The notes under the pieces: generated by a model
What the model was told of the DNA's origin: nothing
What the model saw: only the letters and a program-made list of their open reading frames with translations
Database searches by the model: none
Program-made: the position numbers and the translations under genes
Origin: Arthrobacter alpinus
Lineage (GTDB): Bacteria; Actinomycetota; Actinomycetes; Actinomycetales; Micrococcaceae
Reading direction: 5' to 3'
Assembly: GCF_001445575.1 (NCBI RefSeq)
Contig: NZ_CP013200.1
Location: 1,426,001-1,490,000, forward strand
Length of the DNA: 64,000 nt
Shown: in pieces, positions 8,545-17,663 of the stretch
Position numbering within the stretch: position 1 is the stretch's first letter
How the letters are laid out: each line of letters begins with the position of its first letter

Positions 8545-8917
8545 TTCGTCTATACAAGGTGCTGCTAACCGGGCTCAACGCTGGCACAAGAGGCCTCACG
8601 GAACAGGCGAATAGCGGCACTATCTTAGGGAAGCCGATCGCGGGCTTGCAATTTCGTGCCATTCCGACGCCACAAACGGCAGGTGCGGGAAGAGCTGATA
8701 AGACGCGCGTAGGGGCGGGCTTGTTGAATCAAAAACTAATAATCAACGACCGGGCATCCATGTCTACATGTTTAGTCTAGCGGCACAGCTCCAAATACCG
8801 CGGCGAACATAGCGCAGATGACAATGTTGCTTACAAACACTGGCTGCGGAGCTAGTCAACTGAGCTATGTTCGACGGCGGGACAGGAGCGAAGCGGGTGG
8901 GTCCGGGGCCGTGAGGT
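8545..8917. other. Intergenic region: helicase leader and terminator-like hairpin
   Basis: No gene was found in this 373-bp gap. The part nearest the helicase is AT-richer than its surroundings and probably carries its promoter and long leader. At 8804-8817 and 8860-8873 there is a 14-bp inverted repeat (CGAACATAGCGCAG / CTGAGCTATGTTCG, one mismatch) enclosing 42 bp, probably in the 3' region of the upstream ribonuclease transcript. Confidence 0.5.
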
Positions 8918-10429
8918 CTAGGCGGGGACGAACTTTACGCTCCTCTTGGCAATGTCCACGGAGGCCAGCGTTACCCGCACCAAAGTGCCAGGTTCCAGGT
9001 CACCGTCGCAGTACGCGGTGACGGCAGGATCCTGGATCTGGATAGAGCTGCGGGCTGCGGCGATTTTGGAACCGTGCCCGTTTTTCTTCGGCCCGGCAAG
9101 CACCACAGCGTCAAATTCGTTTCCAACCCGGTGGCTCAACAGCGCCGCTTCCACAGTGTCAATGGCAGCCCGGTCCACCTTGTTGGCCAGTTGATTTGAG
9201 GCGGCCATGATGTCTGGGAGTTCCACGAGGGCCTCGACAGCCCATGCCGGGACCTCTTCCTTGGCGCTCAGTGCGGCGCAAATGGCCAGCACAAACCGGT
9301 CCACAAGTCTGCGCAGTGGGGCCGTGGTGTGGGCGTAGGGAGCAGCGACGGCGGCCTGAATGACCTCCTCGGGCACCTCACCGTTGAACGGGGTGTAACC
9401 GGCGCCCCTGAATAAGGTGGTGGCGGCGTGCATCAGCGCGAGGTGTTTGGGATCGTCGGTGTTCAGGCTGAGTAGATATTCCCCATAGGCGATGTCCTTG
9501 GTCCAAGGGGTTCCCAGAGCCACGGTCTGCAGCCGGTAGGTGGCAATCGATTGTTCATCGGGGGCGGGCATGGTGCGCAGGATGCCCACCTTCCCCTCAA
9601 TCATGATCGTGGCAGCGGCCATGCCGGTCAGGAGTGAGATCTGCGCGTTCCAGTCCTCAATGGGCAGGTTGGGACGGAAGCTCAGTACGTAGCGGCCGTC
9701 AACAAATTCCACCTCTTGGGAGGGAACGTTCAAGCTGGCGCCACCTCTGGCGCGCTCCAGCCCGATGCGCTTGATCCCAATCTCAGCCAACAGCGCCAAG
9801 GTGCCGGCGATGGCCGCAGGTGCGGTCCCGGCGTCGTACATCTTTTGGGCTTCCTCATAGCCAAGCTTGGCGACGCTTTGCACGGTAGCCCGGCGGACGG
9901 TGGCCGTGGTCTGGGTACCGTCCGCGGCCAGTTGGATCTCCCACACATAGGCGGAGCGCGGATCGTTGGCGAAGAGGCTTGCGGCACCCTCGCTCATGGG
10001 CGCCGGATGCAGGGGAATGCGCTGACCGGGGGTGTAGATGGTCTGGCCCCGGCGGCGGGTTTCGGCATCGAGCGGGCCGCCGGCGGGCACAAAGGAGGGG
10101 ACGTCGGCGATGGCGTAGTGGACAACATAGCCGTCAGCGCTGCGCTCCAGATGCATGGCCTGATCCAGATCCTGAGAGGTGGGCGGATCGATCGTGATGA
10201 ACGGCAGCGCGGTCAGATCCGGGGAGGGCAGCTGGTGGGCCGCGATAACCTGATCAACTTCCGCCAGGACTTCCGGGGAGAATTCTCCAGGGAGCTTGAA
10301 CTCTTCGCTGAGGGCCGCGAGGGCCTGGACAAGGGACTTTTCTGCGGCGCTGCTTCCGACGCCAATGTGAGAGTAGGGCACGGGTTCAGCGTAAACGAAT
10401 CTTTTGCGGGAGCAAGGGCGGCGCGGCAC
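8918..10429 (-). CDS. RNB-domain 3'-5' exoribonuclease (RNase II/R family)
   Basis: 503 residues. The RNB catalytic signature FITIDPPTSQDLDQAMHLE with its Asp cluster is at about 79-97, followed by YVVHYAIADVPSFV and RRGQTIYTPGQRIPLHPAPM. TAPLRRLVDRFV lies near residue 365. The C-terminus (GTLVRVTLASVDIAKRSVKF) resembles an S1-like segment. It is shorter than RNase R and lacks obvious N-terminal cold-shock domains, as in the compact actinobacterial RNB proteins. The exact start is unsure; ATG at 10429 lies 18 bp from the divergent gene. Confidence 0.88.
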   Translation of the reverse strand: MPRRPCSRKRFVYAEPVPYSHIGVGSSAAEKSLVQALAALSEEFKLPGEFSPEVLAEVDQVIAAHQLPSPDLTALPFITIDPPTSQDLDQAMHLERSADGYVVHYAIADVPSFVPAGGPLDAETRRRGQTIYTPGQRIPLHPAPMSEGAASLFANDPRSAYVWEIQLAADGTQTTATVRRATVQSVAKLGYEEAQKMYDAGTAPAAIAGTLALLAEIGIKRIGLERARGGASLNVPSQEVEFVDGRYVLSFRPNLPIEDWNAQISLLTGMAAATIMIEGKVGILRTMPAPDEQSIATYRLQTVALGTPWTKDIAYGEYLLSLNTDDPKHLALMHAATTLFRGAGYTPFNGEVPEEVIQAAVAAPYAHTTAPLRRLVDRFVLAICAALSAKEEVPAWAVEALVELPDIMAASNQLANKVDRAAIDTVEAALLSHRVGNEFDAVVLAGPKKNGHGSKIAAARSSIQIQDPAVTAYCDGDLEPGTLVRVTLASVDIAKRSVKFVPA

Positions 10430-10433
10430 ACAC

Positions 10434-10439
10434 TACGCT
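10434..10439 (+). promoter_or_regulatory. -10 box of leaderless ferritin-like gene
   Basis: TACGCT ends 7 nt before the ATG at 10447, favouring this ATG over the in-frame GTG at 10441. Confidence 0.4.
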
Positions 10440-10446
10440 GGTGCTT

Positions 10447-11151
10447 ATGAGTATTTCAGCATCCGAGCCCGACGAGTCCGTTTCTGCAGGCGAACTGACC
10501 GCCCGATACGACAACTTCGTGGTGGACCTGCTGGGCAGTATTGCGTACGGCGAGCTCTCCGCTTTTGAGCGGCTGGCCACTGATGCCAGTCATTCACCGT
10601 CGTTGTCCGATAGGGCCGTGCTAGGCAAAATGGCCGTCTCCGAGTTTGGTCACTATGAGGCCATGTGTGCCCGGCTGCAGGAGATGGGCATGGACCCGGA
10701 ACTGGCCATGTCCCCGTACAAGCGCATGGTTGATGCCTTCCACGAGCGCACCCGGCCCGCCGATTGGCACGAATCGTTGATGAAGGCCTATGTGGTGGAA
10801 GCCATTACGGAAGAGTTTTACGCCGCTATTGCCGAGCATCTGGATGAGCCCACCCGCGCCGTCATCGCCGCCGTTCGCACCAGCGATGAGCAGAACGATC
10901 TACTGACCAAGCTCTTGAAGAACATGCTGGCGCAGGACCCGCGGCTCTCATCCCGCTTGGCGTTGTGGGGCCGTCGACTCGTAGGGGAGGCCCTGACCCA
11001 AGTGCAGCGCATCGGCGCCAAGCACAGCTTCCTGGTGGGATTGCGCCCCGACGGTACCCAAGAGGCCGCCGCAGCTGAGGTTTCGAAAATACTCAGCACC
11101 CTGACCCGCAACCATTCCAAGCGCATGAGCCAGCTGGGACTGACAGCCTAA
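10447..11151 (+). CDS. Ferritin-like fold protein (MiaE-like hydroxylase family)
   Basis: About 234 residues, almost all helical. Acidic and His residues spaced as in ferritin-like di-iron proteins include FERLATDASHSP, EFGHYEAMCARLQEMGMDPE and ITEEFYAAIAEHLDEP. The family is annotated in actinobacteria as related to the tRNA hydroxylase MiaE, but the substrate has not been shown here. It is divergent from the RNB ribonuclease with a very short gap, a pairing that may reflect a role in RNA metabolism; this is inference. Confidence 0.72.
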   Translation: MSISASEPDESVSAGELTARYDNFVVDLLGSIAYGELSAFERLATDASHSPSLSDRAVLGKMAVSEFGHYEAMCARLQEMGMDPELAMSPYKRMVDAFHERTRPADWHESLMKAYVVEAITEEFYAAIAEHLDEPTRAVIAAVRTSDEQNDLLTKLLKNMLAQDPRLSSRLALWGRRLVGEALTQVQRIGAKHSFLVGLRPDGTQEAAAAEVSKILSTLTRNHSKRMSQLGLTA

Positions 11152-11200
11152 GGTTTCTTCCTGCGTAGGCCGGACCTCCGGCACAACTCGCTTCTCCCCA

Positions 11201-11253
11201 CCCGCTCCCATTGCTCGCAGGCTCGCTTTGGGGCCCTCGCGGGCGTGGGCCCC
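11201..11253 (+). repeat. GC-rich 53-bp repeat module, family B copy 1
   Basis: The core TGCTCGCAGGCTCGC followed by GGGCCCTCGCGGGCGTGGGC matches, with few changes, the reverse strand of 22438-22488 and of 51791-51841. Here the repeat is intergenic, between the ferritin-like gene and the MFS gene. It can fold into a GC hairpin (GGGGCCC / GGGCCCC). Confidence 0.7.
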
Positions 11254-11274
11254 CGCACGGGGCCCCTCGGCCGT

Positions 11275-11280
11275 TAGGCT
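11275..11280 (+). promoter_or_regulatory. -10 box of leaderless MFS gene
   Basis: TAGGCT ends 6 nt before the GTG at 11287, supporting GTG as the start over the ATG at 11293. Confidence 0.45.
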
Positions 11281-11286
11281 TAGGCG

Positions 11287-12699
11287 GTGATTATGAGAAG
11301 CACGACGTCGGCTGGCACCAGTTCATTTAGCCGCTCCTTGGCGCTGTTGGTCGCCGGAACCTATTTTATGGAGATCCTGGACGGGACCATCATTGCCACG
11401 GCGGCGCCAGGCATTGCTGCCGATCTGCAGGTCCGGCCCGTCGACATCAATTTGGCAATGACCTCATACCTGATCACGCTGGCTGTGGGCATTCCAATCA
11501 GTGGCTGGCTTGCTGAACGCTTTGGCGCTCGCCGGGTGTTCACCGCGGCCATTGCCATTTTCACCATTGCGTCATTATTGTGTGCACTCAGCCCCAATCT
11601 GACTTTCTTGTGCATAGCCCGCATGCTCCAAGGCCTGGGTGGTGCCATGATGGTCCCCGTGGGACGGCTGGTGGTGCTGCGCGATGCCGACAGGAAAGAA
11701 TTCCTTGAGGCCATCGCCTACCTGACCTGGCCGGCGCTCATAGCCCCGGTGCTGGCCCCGGTACTGGGTGGACTCCTGGTCACGTACGCGAGTTGGCACT
11801 GGATCTTCTTGATCAACGTCCCGCTGGGCATCATCGCGTTCATCGTGGCAACAAGGGTGGTCCCGGACATTCGCGCCCGGAAGGTGCCACCGCCAGACTG
11901 GTTTGGCTTCGTGCTCTGCGGTGTTGCCTTGGCCGCTCTGGTGATTGGCATGGAACTGATAGGTTCGGCACCCACGCCGTGGCTTGCAGTGGTGCTGTGG
12001 CTGGTGTTGGCAGCCCTCGGGACAGTGGCAGCCCTGGTGTGGTTCAAGCGCTCCCGCCACCCACTGTTGGACTTGCGCGCACTCCGGATTCACACTTTTC
12101 TGGTCGGCAACGCCGGGGGTGCGCTGTACCGGCTGATTATCAATGCCGTGCCGTTCTTACTGCCTCTGATGTTCATGATTGGCTTTGGGTGGAGCGCGTT
12201 CGAGGCAGGCCTGATGACCATGGCCGTGTTTGCTGGCAACGTGCTCATCAAGCCGGCCACCTCGCCCCTGATCAGGCGTTTTGGTTTCCGTCGGGTTCTG
12301 CTGTTGAGCAATGCCGGCGGGGCGCTGGTACTGGTGGCCTGCGCGTTCCTGAACCCAGACACGCCCTTGATCATCATCGCAGCCGTGCTTTTTGTTAGCG
12401 GTGTGCTGCGCTCCATTGGATTCAGCGCTTACAACACGCTGCAGTTTGTGGACGTTCCTAAGGCGCGGATGGCTGGGGCCAACACGTTGTCCTCCACCAT
12501 TGCCCAGATCGCCACCGGTCTGGGTATTGCCGTGGGCGCCTTGATCTTGCGTGCAGCCCAAGCCTTGCTGGAGGGAACACCTGACGCAGCCCCCGTGGCC
12601 AGCTACCAGTGGACGTTCGCCGTGCTCGGGGTCCTGATGCTGTACCCGGTAATTGAGGCCTTGCGCATGCACCGGACTGCGGGAGACCTGGTCAGATAA
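11287..12699 (+). CDS. MFS transporter, DHA2-type drug exporter
   Basis: 470 residues with about 14 hydrophobic helices. Family signatures are TYFMEILDGTIIATAAPGIA in helix 1 (the D-x-T-I-x-N-x-A-like motif C of DHA2 exporters), GWLAERFGARRVF after helix 2, and RMLQGLGGAMMVPVGRLVVL in helix 4. It is a predicted proton-driven exporter with unknown substrate. It ends 8 bp inside the convergent second MFS gene. The GTG start is supported by a TAGGCT box 6 nt upstream. Confidence 0.88.
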   Translation: MIMRSTTSAGTSSFSRSLALLVAGTYFMEILDGTIIATAAPGIAADLQVRPVDINLAMTSYLITLAVGIPISGWLAERFGARRVFTAAIAIFTIASLLCALSPNLTFLCIARMLQGLGGAMMVPVGRLVVLRDADRKEFLEAIAYLTWPALIAPVLAPVLGGLLVTYASWHWIFLINVPLGIIAFIVATRVVPDIRARKVPPPDWFGFVLCGVALAALVIGMELIGSAPTPWLAVVLWLVLAALGTVAALVWFKRSRHPLLDLRALRIHTFLVGNAGGALYRLIINAVPFLLPLMFMIGFGWSAFEAGLMTMAVFAGNVLIKPATSPLIRRFGFRRVLLLSNAGGALVLVACAFLNPDTPLIIIAAVLFVSGVLRSIGFSAYNTLQFVDVPKARMAGANTLSSTIAQIATGLGIAVGALILRAAQALLEGTPDAAPVASYQWTFAVLGVLMLYPVIEALRMHRTAGDLVR

Positions 12700-14092
12700 G
12701 GGCGGAGCCAGCCCTGCTGGGATCCGAGGCGTAGCGGCCAGGAAGAAGCATGGCTGCAATCACGGCGGCACCGGCTGCGAGAGCGGCCAAACCGGCTGCC
12801 ATGGCGCCCCACCCAAGCTGTTGAAACACTAAGCCTGCGCTCCAGCCGATGAGGCTAGAACCGGCGTAATAGCTGAGGTTGTAGAGCGATGACGCTTGCG
12901 CCCGGCCAGTGGTCGCCAGCGCCCCGGTCCACCCTGAGGCGATGCTGTGGGCGCCGAAGAAGCCTCCTGTGAACACCACTAGTCCTGCCAGAATCATGAG
13001 AACCGGACTAGCCAGGGTCAGGGCGAGGCCGGCGACCATGATGCCCGTGGACGCCAGTAACACGGTGCGCCGGCCCCAGCGGGCGGCCAAACCGGCAACG
13101 AGGCGTGAGGACACGGTCCCGGCCAGGTAGGCCAGAAAAAGTAGGGCCACCGCCGACGCCGGGAACAGATAGGGCGGCGCTTCCAAACGGAACCCCAAGT
13201 AGTTGTACACGCTCACGAACGCGCCCATTAACAAGAAGGCCTGTGCGTAAAGAGCCAGCAATGAGCCGTTACGCAACTGGGGTGTCAGCTTGCCCAGTAC
13301 GGCAGCAAATCCTTGGGCACTGGAATTTGGGGTAACGGATTCTTGTGCGACGGAAACTAGCGAGCGCACCGGGATGAAGCCGCGCGGGCGCGGGGCCAGC
13401 AATAGGAAACCTGCGGCCGCAGCAGCGGCACACAACGACACGGCCAAGGTGCCCATCCGCCAGCCGGCAATGTCGGCCACGGGACCGGCCAGAAGGCGGC
13501 CGAATAGCCCACCCAGCGTAGTTCCGGCAACGTAGGCGCCGGCGGCTGATGCAGCTGTGGAGGGGCTGACTTCCTCCGTTAGGTAGGAGATGGCTAGTGC
13601 GGGAATTCCGCCCAGCGCAGCGCCTTCCAGAACTCGAAGGGTCAGCAGGACTTCAAAGTTGGGCGCCAACGGTACCAGCAGGCCAAAGATTGTCGCCAGG
13701 ATAACAGCCAGTCCCATGGTGCGGACTCGTCCCCAACGGTCAGCGACGAATGACCATGGCAAGACGGCGACAGCAAGCCCCACGGTTGCAGCGGAGATGG
13801 TCAAAGAAGCCTGCGCGGCAGTGACGTTGAGATCGCGGGAGACCAAAGGAAGCAGACCTTGCAAGGAATACAACTGAGCAAAGGTCGCCACTCCGGCACA
13901 GGCCAGAGCTGCCAGAATCCGGCGATACCCGGAGCTGCCCCGGCGGTGACCGTCCCACGAAGGTGCCGTGTCCACAGCAGGATTCTTCGGGTGGCTAGTG
14001 GCAGCAACCGTGCGTCCGGATCCTTGTTGTTGCTTCTGTTGTGGGCTCTGCTGTTGGTTTTGCTGCTCTGCTTGGCTATTCTGCTCCATCAC
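12692..14092 (-). CDS. MFS transporter (YnfM-like)
   Basis: 466 residues. A Gln-rich polar N-terminus (about 25 residues) precedes twelve hydrophobic helices. PWSFVADRWGRVRTMGLAVI is the canonical cytoplasmic loop 2-3 motif, and RVLEGAALGGIPALAISYLT corresponds to helix 4. The whole chain resembles the YnfM-like group. It is divergent from a LysR regulator across 105 bp containing a 14-bp palindrome, the standard layout of a regulator controlling its neighbour. Substrate unknown. Confidence 0.87.
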   Translation of the reverse strand: MMEQNSQAEQQNQQQSPQQKQQQGSGRTVAATSHPKNPAVDTAPSWDGHRRGSSGYRRILAALACAGVATFAQLYSLQGLLPLVSRDLNVTAAQASLTISAATVGLAVAVLPWSFVADRWGRVRTMGLAVILATIFGLLVPLAPNFEVLLTLRVLEGAALGGIPALAISYLTEEVSPSTAASAAGAYVAGTTLGGLFGRLLAGPVADIAGWRMGTLAVSLCAAAAAAGFLLLAPRPRGFIPVRSLVSVAQESVTPNSSAQGFAAVLGKLTPQLRNGSLLALYAQAFLLMGAFVSVYNYLGFRLEAPPYLFPASAVALLFLAYLAGTVSSRLVAGLAARWGRRTVLLASTGIMVAGLALTLASPVLMILAGLVVFTGGFFGAHSIASGWTGALATTGRAQASSLYNLSYYAGSSLIGWSAGLVFQQLGWGAMAAGLAALAAGAAVIAAMLLPGRYASDPSRAGSALI

Positions 14093-14150
14093 ATGTTCAA
14101 CCGTAGAACCGCCGCATCCATCCGTCTAATGCATGAATAAAACCGAATTT

Positions 14151-14164
14151 ATCCATTAATGGAT
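14151..14164. promoter_or_regulatory. Candidate LysR operator
   Basis: Perfect palindrome ATCCATTAATGGAT midway between divergent MFS and LysR genes. A related half site CATCCATCC lies about 30 bp to the left. Confidence 0.5.
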
Positions 14165-14197
14165 GATTTCATTGGGTGTTCCGTGGTTCTATAAACC

Positions 14198-15139
14198 ATG
14201 GATAACGACAACCGTGAGCTGGCCACGTTGCTGCCGGTGCTTCCCATCCTCGTGGAATTGGGCGCCAACCGCCACATAACGGCAACTGCTGAAACACTCG
14301 GTATTCCACAATCAACCGTGAGCAGGGCCTTGGCTAGAGCCGCCGAGGTGGTGGGCACCCCGCTCGTGCTGCGCAAGGGGCGTGGGGTGGAGCTGACGCC
14401 TGCAGCCCTGGCGCTGATACCCAAAGCCGGTGAAGCGCTTGAGTTGGTTCGTACCGGATTGGCACTCGCGCGGGAAGAGTCCGGACAGCAGTTTGGCAGG
14501 ATTCAAGTGGCGTTTCAGCACACCTTTGGAGAGGAGGTGCTGCCCTTGTTCATCAGGGCCTTTACCCGGGAAAATCCCGGCGTCAGCTTTGATCTGCAGC
14601 AGGGGAGCCGGGCCTTTTGCCTGGATCTGCTGGCCGCGGGATCGGCAGATTTGGCGCTCGTGGCTCCGACGCCTCCATCGAGCCGCACTCTGGGTGCCGA
14701 GGTGTTGTATTCGGAACCCCTGAAATTGGTGGTTCCTGCCGATCATCGTCTGGCCGGAAGCAGCGGAGTCAGGCTCGACGAGGTTCGTGATGAACCCTTC
14801 GTCATGCTCGAGCCTGGCTATGGGATGCGATCCATTGTTGAGTCACTCTGTCACCAAGCGGGGTTCCGCCCGCACGTCGCTTTTCAAGGTCAGGACCTGC
14901 ATACCGTGCGAGGACTCGTCTCAGCCGGACTTGGCTTAGCGGTGGCGCCTCCGGAACGGGGCAATGCCCAGCAGGCCCAGCGCGGCGGGTTGAGTCGGTG
15001 CGAAGTAAATATCGCGTGGCCCGCCGCGCGGCGTGACATTGGCCTGGTTTGGCGTAACCGGCCGGACGCCACGGCGCAGGCCACGCGTTTTCGGGACATG
15101 GTGCTAGCGCAGGGGCGGGATCTCCTTGGCGCGAGGTAG
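14198..15139 (+). CDS. LysR-family transcriptional regulator
   Basis: 313 residues. The N-terminal helix-turn-helix is ITATAETLGIPQSTVSRALA (about residues 28-47), followed by GTPLVLRKGRGVELTPAALA. The rest is a periplasmic-binding-like effector domain (GRIQVAFQHTFGEEVLPLFI; GLVSAGLGLAVAPP). Its position opposite the YnfM-like MFS gene suggests it controls that transporter. It ends in a strong hairpin shared with the convergent purU gene. Confidence 0.88.
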   Translation: MDNDNRELATLLPVLPILVELGANRHITATAETLGIPQSTVSRALARAAEVVGTPLVLRKGRGVELTPAALALIPKAGEALELVRTGLALAREESGQQFGRIQVAFQHTFGEEVLPLFIRAFTRENPGVSFDLQQGSRAFCLDLLAAGSADLALVAPTPPSSRTLGAEVLYSEPLKLVVPADHRLAGSSGVRLDEVRDEPFVMLEPGYGMRSIVESLCHQAGFRPHVAFQGQDLHTVRGLVSAGLGLAVAPPERGNAQQAQRGGLSRCEVNIAWPAARRDIGLVWRNRPDATAQATRFRDMVLAQGRDLLGAR

Positions 15140-15171
15140 ACGAATAAGCGAGTAGATGCGAAGACGTAAGG

Positions 15172-15215
15172 GCTTTGTCCCAACCCCACCCAATAGTGTT
15201 GGGTTGGGACAAAGC
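15172..15215. terminator. Bidirectional terminator between lysR and purU
   Basis: Inverted repeat GCTTTGTCCCAACCC / GGGTTGGGACAAAGC with a 14-nt central part; it lies between two convergent genes. Confidence 0.85.
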
Positions 15216-15217
15216 AG

Positions 15218-16123
15218 TTATCGCAGAACTACTGTCCGGTTTCCGGAGAGGATGATGCGGCCTTCGGCATGCCATCTCACGGCATTAGTGAGAGCCTTGC
15301 ATTCGGCGTCTTTGCCAACGGCCACAAGATCCGCAGGGCTGTACGTGTGGTCCACGTCAATGACTTGTTGGGCAATGATGGGCCCTTCATCCAGCTCGGC
15401 GTTGACGTAATGGGCCGTGGCTCCGACCGTTTTGACGCCGCGATCATAAGCCTGGTGGTAAGGCTTGGCACCCTTGAAGCTGGGCAGGAATGAGTGATGA
15501 ATATTGATCGCACGTCCGGAGAGGACCGAGGTCAGATCGTCACTGAGGACCTGCATATACCGGGCCAGAACCACCAATTCAGCACTGTATTGATCTACCA
15601 CCTTTAGTAATTGCGCCTCGGCGGCCGGCTTAGTTTCAGCGGTCACGGGGATGTGATGGAACGGGATTCCATGCCAGTCCACCAGATCCCTATGGGTCTC
15701 ATGGTTGGATACCACGGCCACAATTTCCACTGGCAGTTCACCTGTCCGGGCGCGAAAAAGCAGATCGTTGAGGCAGTGGCCAAACTTGGAAACCATCACC
15801 AGAATGCGTTCCTTGCGGGCCTGCGGCTCCAACCGCCACCTCATGCCCCACTGTTGCGCCACGGGCTCGAACTCGCTCCGAAGCTCCTCGGCAGTTGGCC
15901 CGTCAACGGAGGCCAGAAAATGCACCCGCATGAAGAAGTGCCGCACCAGCTGGTCACCGAACTGCTTGATATCCACGATGTAGCAGCCGTGGTCCAGCAG
16001 GTATTGCGCAACCGCGTGCACAATCCCGGGGTTCTCGGCACAGTCCAACGTGAGGATGAACCCCTCGCCTACCGCAGCAGTCTCACTGGGAATGCCCGAC
16101 GGCGTCAACGGCGCGGCGGTCAT
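15218..16123 (-). CDS. purU: Formyltetrahydrofolate deformylase
   Basis: 301 residues. An N-terminal ACT domain (FILTLDCAENPGIVHAVAQY, about 22-41) precedes a formyltransferase fold with ILVMVSKFGHCLNDLL, HHSFLPSFKGAKPYHQAYDR and VGATAHYVNAELDEGPIIAQ, which includes the catalytic Asn/His/Asp region. The enzyme hydrolyses 10-formyl-THF to THF and formate, balancing the one-carbon pool. It overlaps the end of cycA by 4 bp, so it is in the transcript that begins with the left glycine riboswitch. This links formyl-THF removal to glycine availability. Confidence 0.94.
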   Translation of the reverse strand: MTAAPLTPSGIPSETAAVGEGFILTLDCAENPGIVHAVAQYLLDHGCYIVDIKQFGDQLVRHFFMRVHFLASVDGPTAEELRSEFEPVAQQWGMRWRLEPQARKERILVMVSKFGHCLNDLLFRARTGELPVEIVAVVSNHETHRDLVDWHGIPFHHIPVTAETKPAAEAQLLKVVDQYSAELVVLARYMQVLSDDLTSVLSGRAINIHHSFLPSFKGAKPYHQAYDRGVKTVGATAHYVNAELDEGPIIAQQVIDVDHTYSPADLVAVGKDAECKALTNAVRWHAEGRIILSGNRTVVLR

Positions 16124-17619
16124 CGTCCGGACTCTACTTCGTTCGCCAGGTGACGGGCAGCGGCGGCCTCCACCTCTGCCTCCGTTGCGAGGTCCTCCTT
16201 GAATTTCCGGTAACGGGCAAGATGGCTGGGAGTCTTACCAACCAAGTACCAGACCACGGCAAGCGCAATAAACCAGATGGGAGTCACCAGGAGGGCAATC
16301 AACGTATCCGGCTGAGTCGTCAGGGCCCAGAGGACAAAGGCGAAGAAGGCGAAGACAACGTAAACCATGGGGATGCCACCGGGCATCTTGAACTTGGAGG
16401 AATCATGCAATTCCGGGCGGCGCCGACGGAACGCAAGGTAGCTGGCCAGAATGATGGACCAGACAAAGACGAAGCAGACAGCGGCCACTGTGGTGACCAT
16501 TTCAAAAGCCTTGCTGATGTCATCGCCTACGTACAGCAAGACGATGCTTGACAGCAGGAGAATGCAGGAGAGGAACAGCGCGTTGTTGGGGACCTTGCGC
16601 TTGGACAACTTGCCAAACCTTGCAGGCGCATCGCCCTCCTGGGCGAGGCCATAAACCATGCGGGAGGTTGAGTAGATGCCCGAGTTGGCTGAGGACATCG
16701 CGGACGTCAGCACCACGAGGTTGATGATGGTGGCGGCTGCTCCGAGCCCGGCCATGGAGAACATGGCAATAAACGGGCTTTGCCCGGCAGCGAACTGAGT
16801 CCACGGGATAACCGACATCAAGATCACCAAGGCACCTACATAGAACAGCAGGATGCGGATCGGGATCGAGTTGATGGCCTTGGGCAGGTTCTTTTCGGGA
16901 TCCTTGGCTTCAGCCGCAGTGGTGCCGACCAGCTCAATACCTACGAAAGCAAAGACAGCGATCTGGAAACCGGCTACAAATCCCATGAATTCATTGGGGA
17001 ACATTCCGCCGTGCGTCCACAGGTTGGTGAAGCTTGCTGTTCCGGTGTCAGATTCGAAACGGCTAAAGATCATGTACAGGCCAACCACGATCAAGGCGAC
17101 AATGGCGATGATCTTGATGAGGGAGAACCAGAACTCCGTTTCGCCAAAGGCTCGCACAGTGGTCAAGTTCAGCACTAGCAGGATTCCGATGGTGACAACC
17201 CCGGGAACCCATAGGTCAATCCCGGGCAAGAGTATTTCGGAGTAGGCGGCGATCGCGATGACGTCAGCGATGCCGGTGATGACCCAACAGAACCAGTATG
17301 TCCAGCCAGTGAAGAAGCCGGCCCAGGGGCCCAACAGGTCCGCGGCGAAGTCACTGAATGACTTGTAATGGAGGTTGCTCAGGAGGAGCTCTCCCATGGC
17401 GCGCATGACGAAGAAGAGCATGAATCCGATGATCATGTACACGAAGATCACGGACGGTCCGGCCGCGGAGATGGTCTTGCCCGAGCCCATAAACAAACCG
17501 GTTCCGATGGCTCCGCCAATGGCGATGAGCTGAATGTGGCGGTTGCTGAGCTGGCGTTCGAGTTGGGGTGGAGCGTCCGCTGCGGGCTCCGGGGTTGGTG
17601 CAGTGTGGCGAGTAGTCAA
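16120..17619 (-). CDS. cycA: D-serine/D-alanine/glycine amino-acid permease (CycA-like)
   Basis: About 499 residues with 12 membrane helices of the APC superfamily. The region from SNRHIQLIAIGGAIGTGLFM through SFSDFAADLLGPWAGFFTGW is very close to E. coli CycA, as are FAFVGIELVGTTAAEAKDPE and LTSAMSSANSGIYSTSRM. The chosen start is TTG at 17619, preceded by GAAGGA; an ATG at 17673 lies in the riboswitch expression platform and is unlikely. A tandem glycine riboswitch upstream supports glycine as a main substrate. purU overlaps its end. Confidence 0.9.
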   Translation of the reverse strand: MTTRHTAPTPEPAADAPPQLERQLSNRHIQLIAIGGAIGTGLFMGSGKTISAAGPSVIFVYMIIGFMLFFVMRAMGELLLSNLHYKSFSDFAADLLGPWAGFFTGWTYWFCWVITGIADVIAIAAYSEILLPGIDLWVPGVVTIGILLVLNLTTVRAFGETEFWFSLIKIIAIVALIVVGLYMIFSRFESDTGTASFTNLWTHGGMFPNEFMGFVAGFQIAVFAFVGIELVGTTAAEAKDPEKNLPKAINSIPIRILLFYVGALVILMSVIPWTQFAAGQSPFIAMFSMAGLGAAATIINLVVLTSAMSSANSGIYSTSRMVYGLAQEGDAPARFGKLSKRKVPNNALFLSCILLLSSIVLLYVGDDISKAFEMVTTVAAVCFVFVWSIILASYLAFRRRRPELHDSSKFKMPGGIPMVYVVFAFFAFVLWALTTQPDTLIALLVTPIWFIALAVVWYLVGKTPSHLARYRKFKEDLATEAEVEAAAARHLANEVESGR

Positions 17620-17663
17620 AGGAAGTCCTTCGTTCAGGTGGCATGGAGCACCAGGAAGATTTT

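Noticed and set aside
8804..8873. tRNA-like sequence (ATAGCTCAGTTG on the minus strand)
   Set aside because: The D-arm-like string is there, but there is no acceptor stem, anticodon arm or T-loop sequence in the right places. The pairing fits a plain hairpin.
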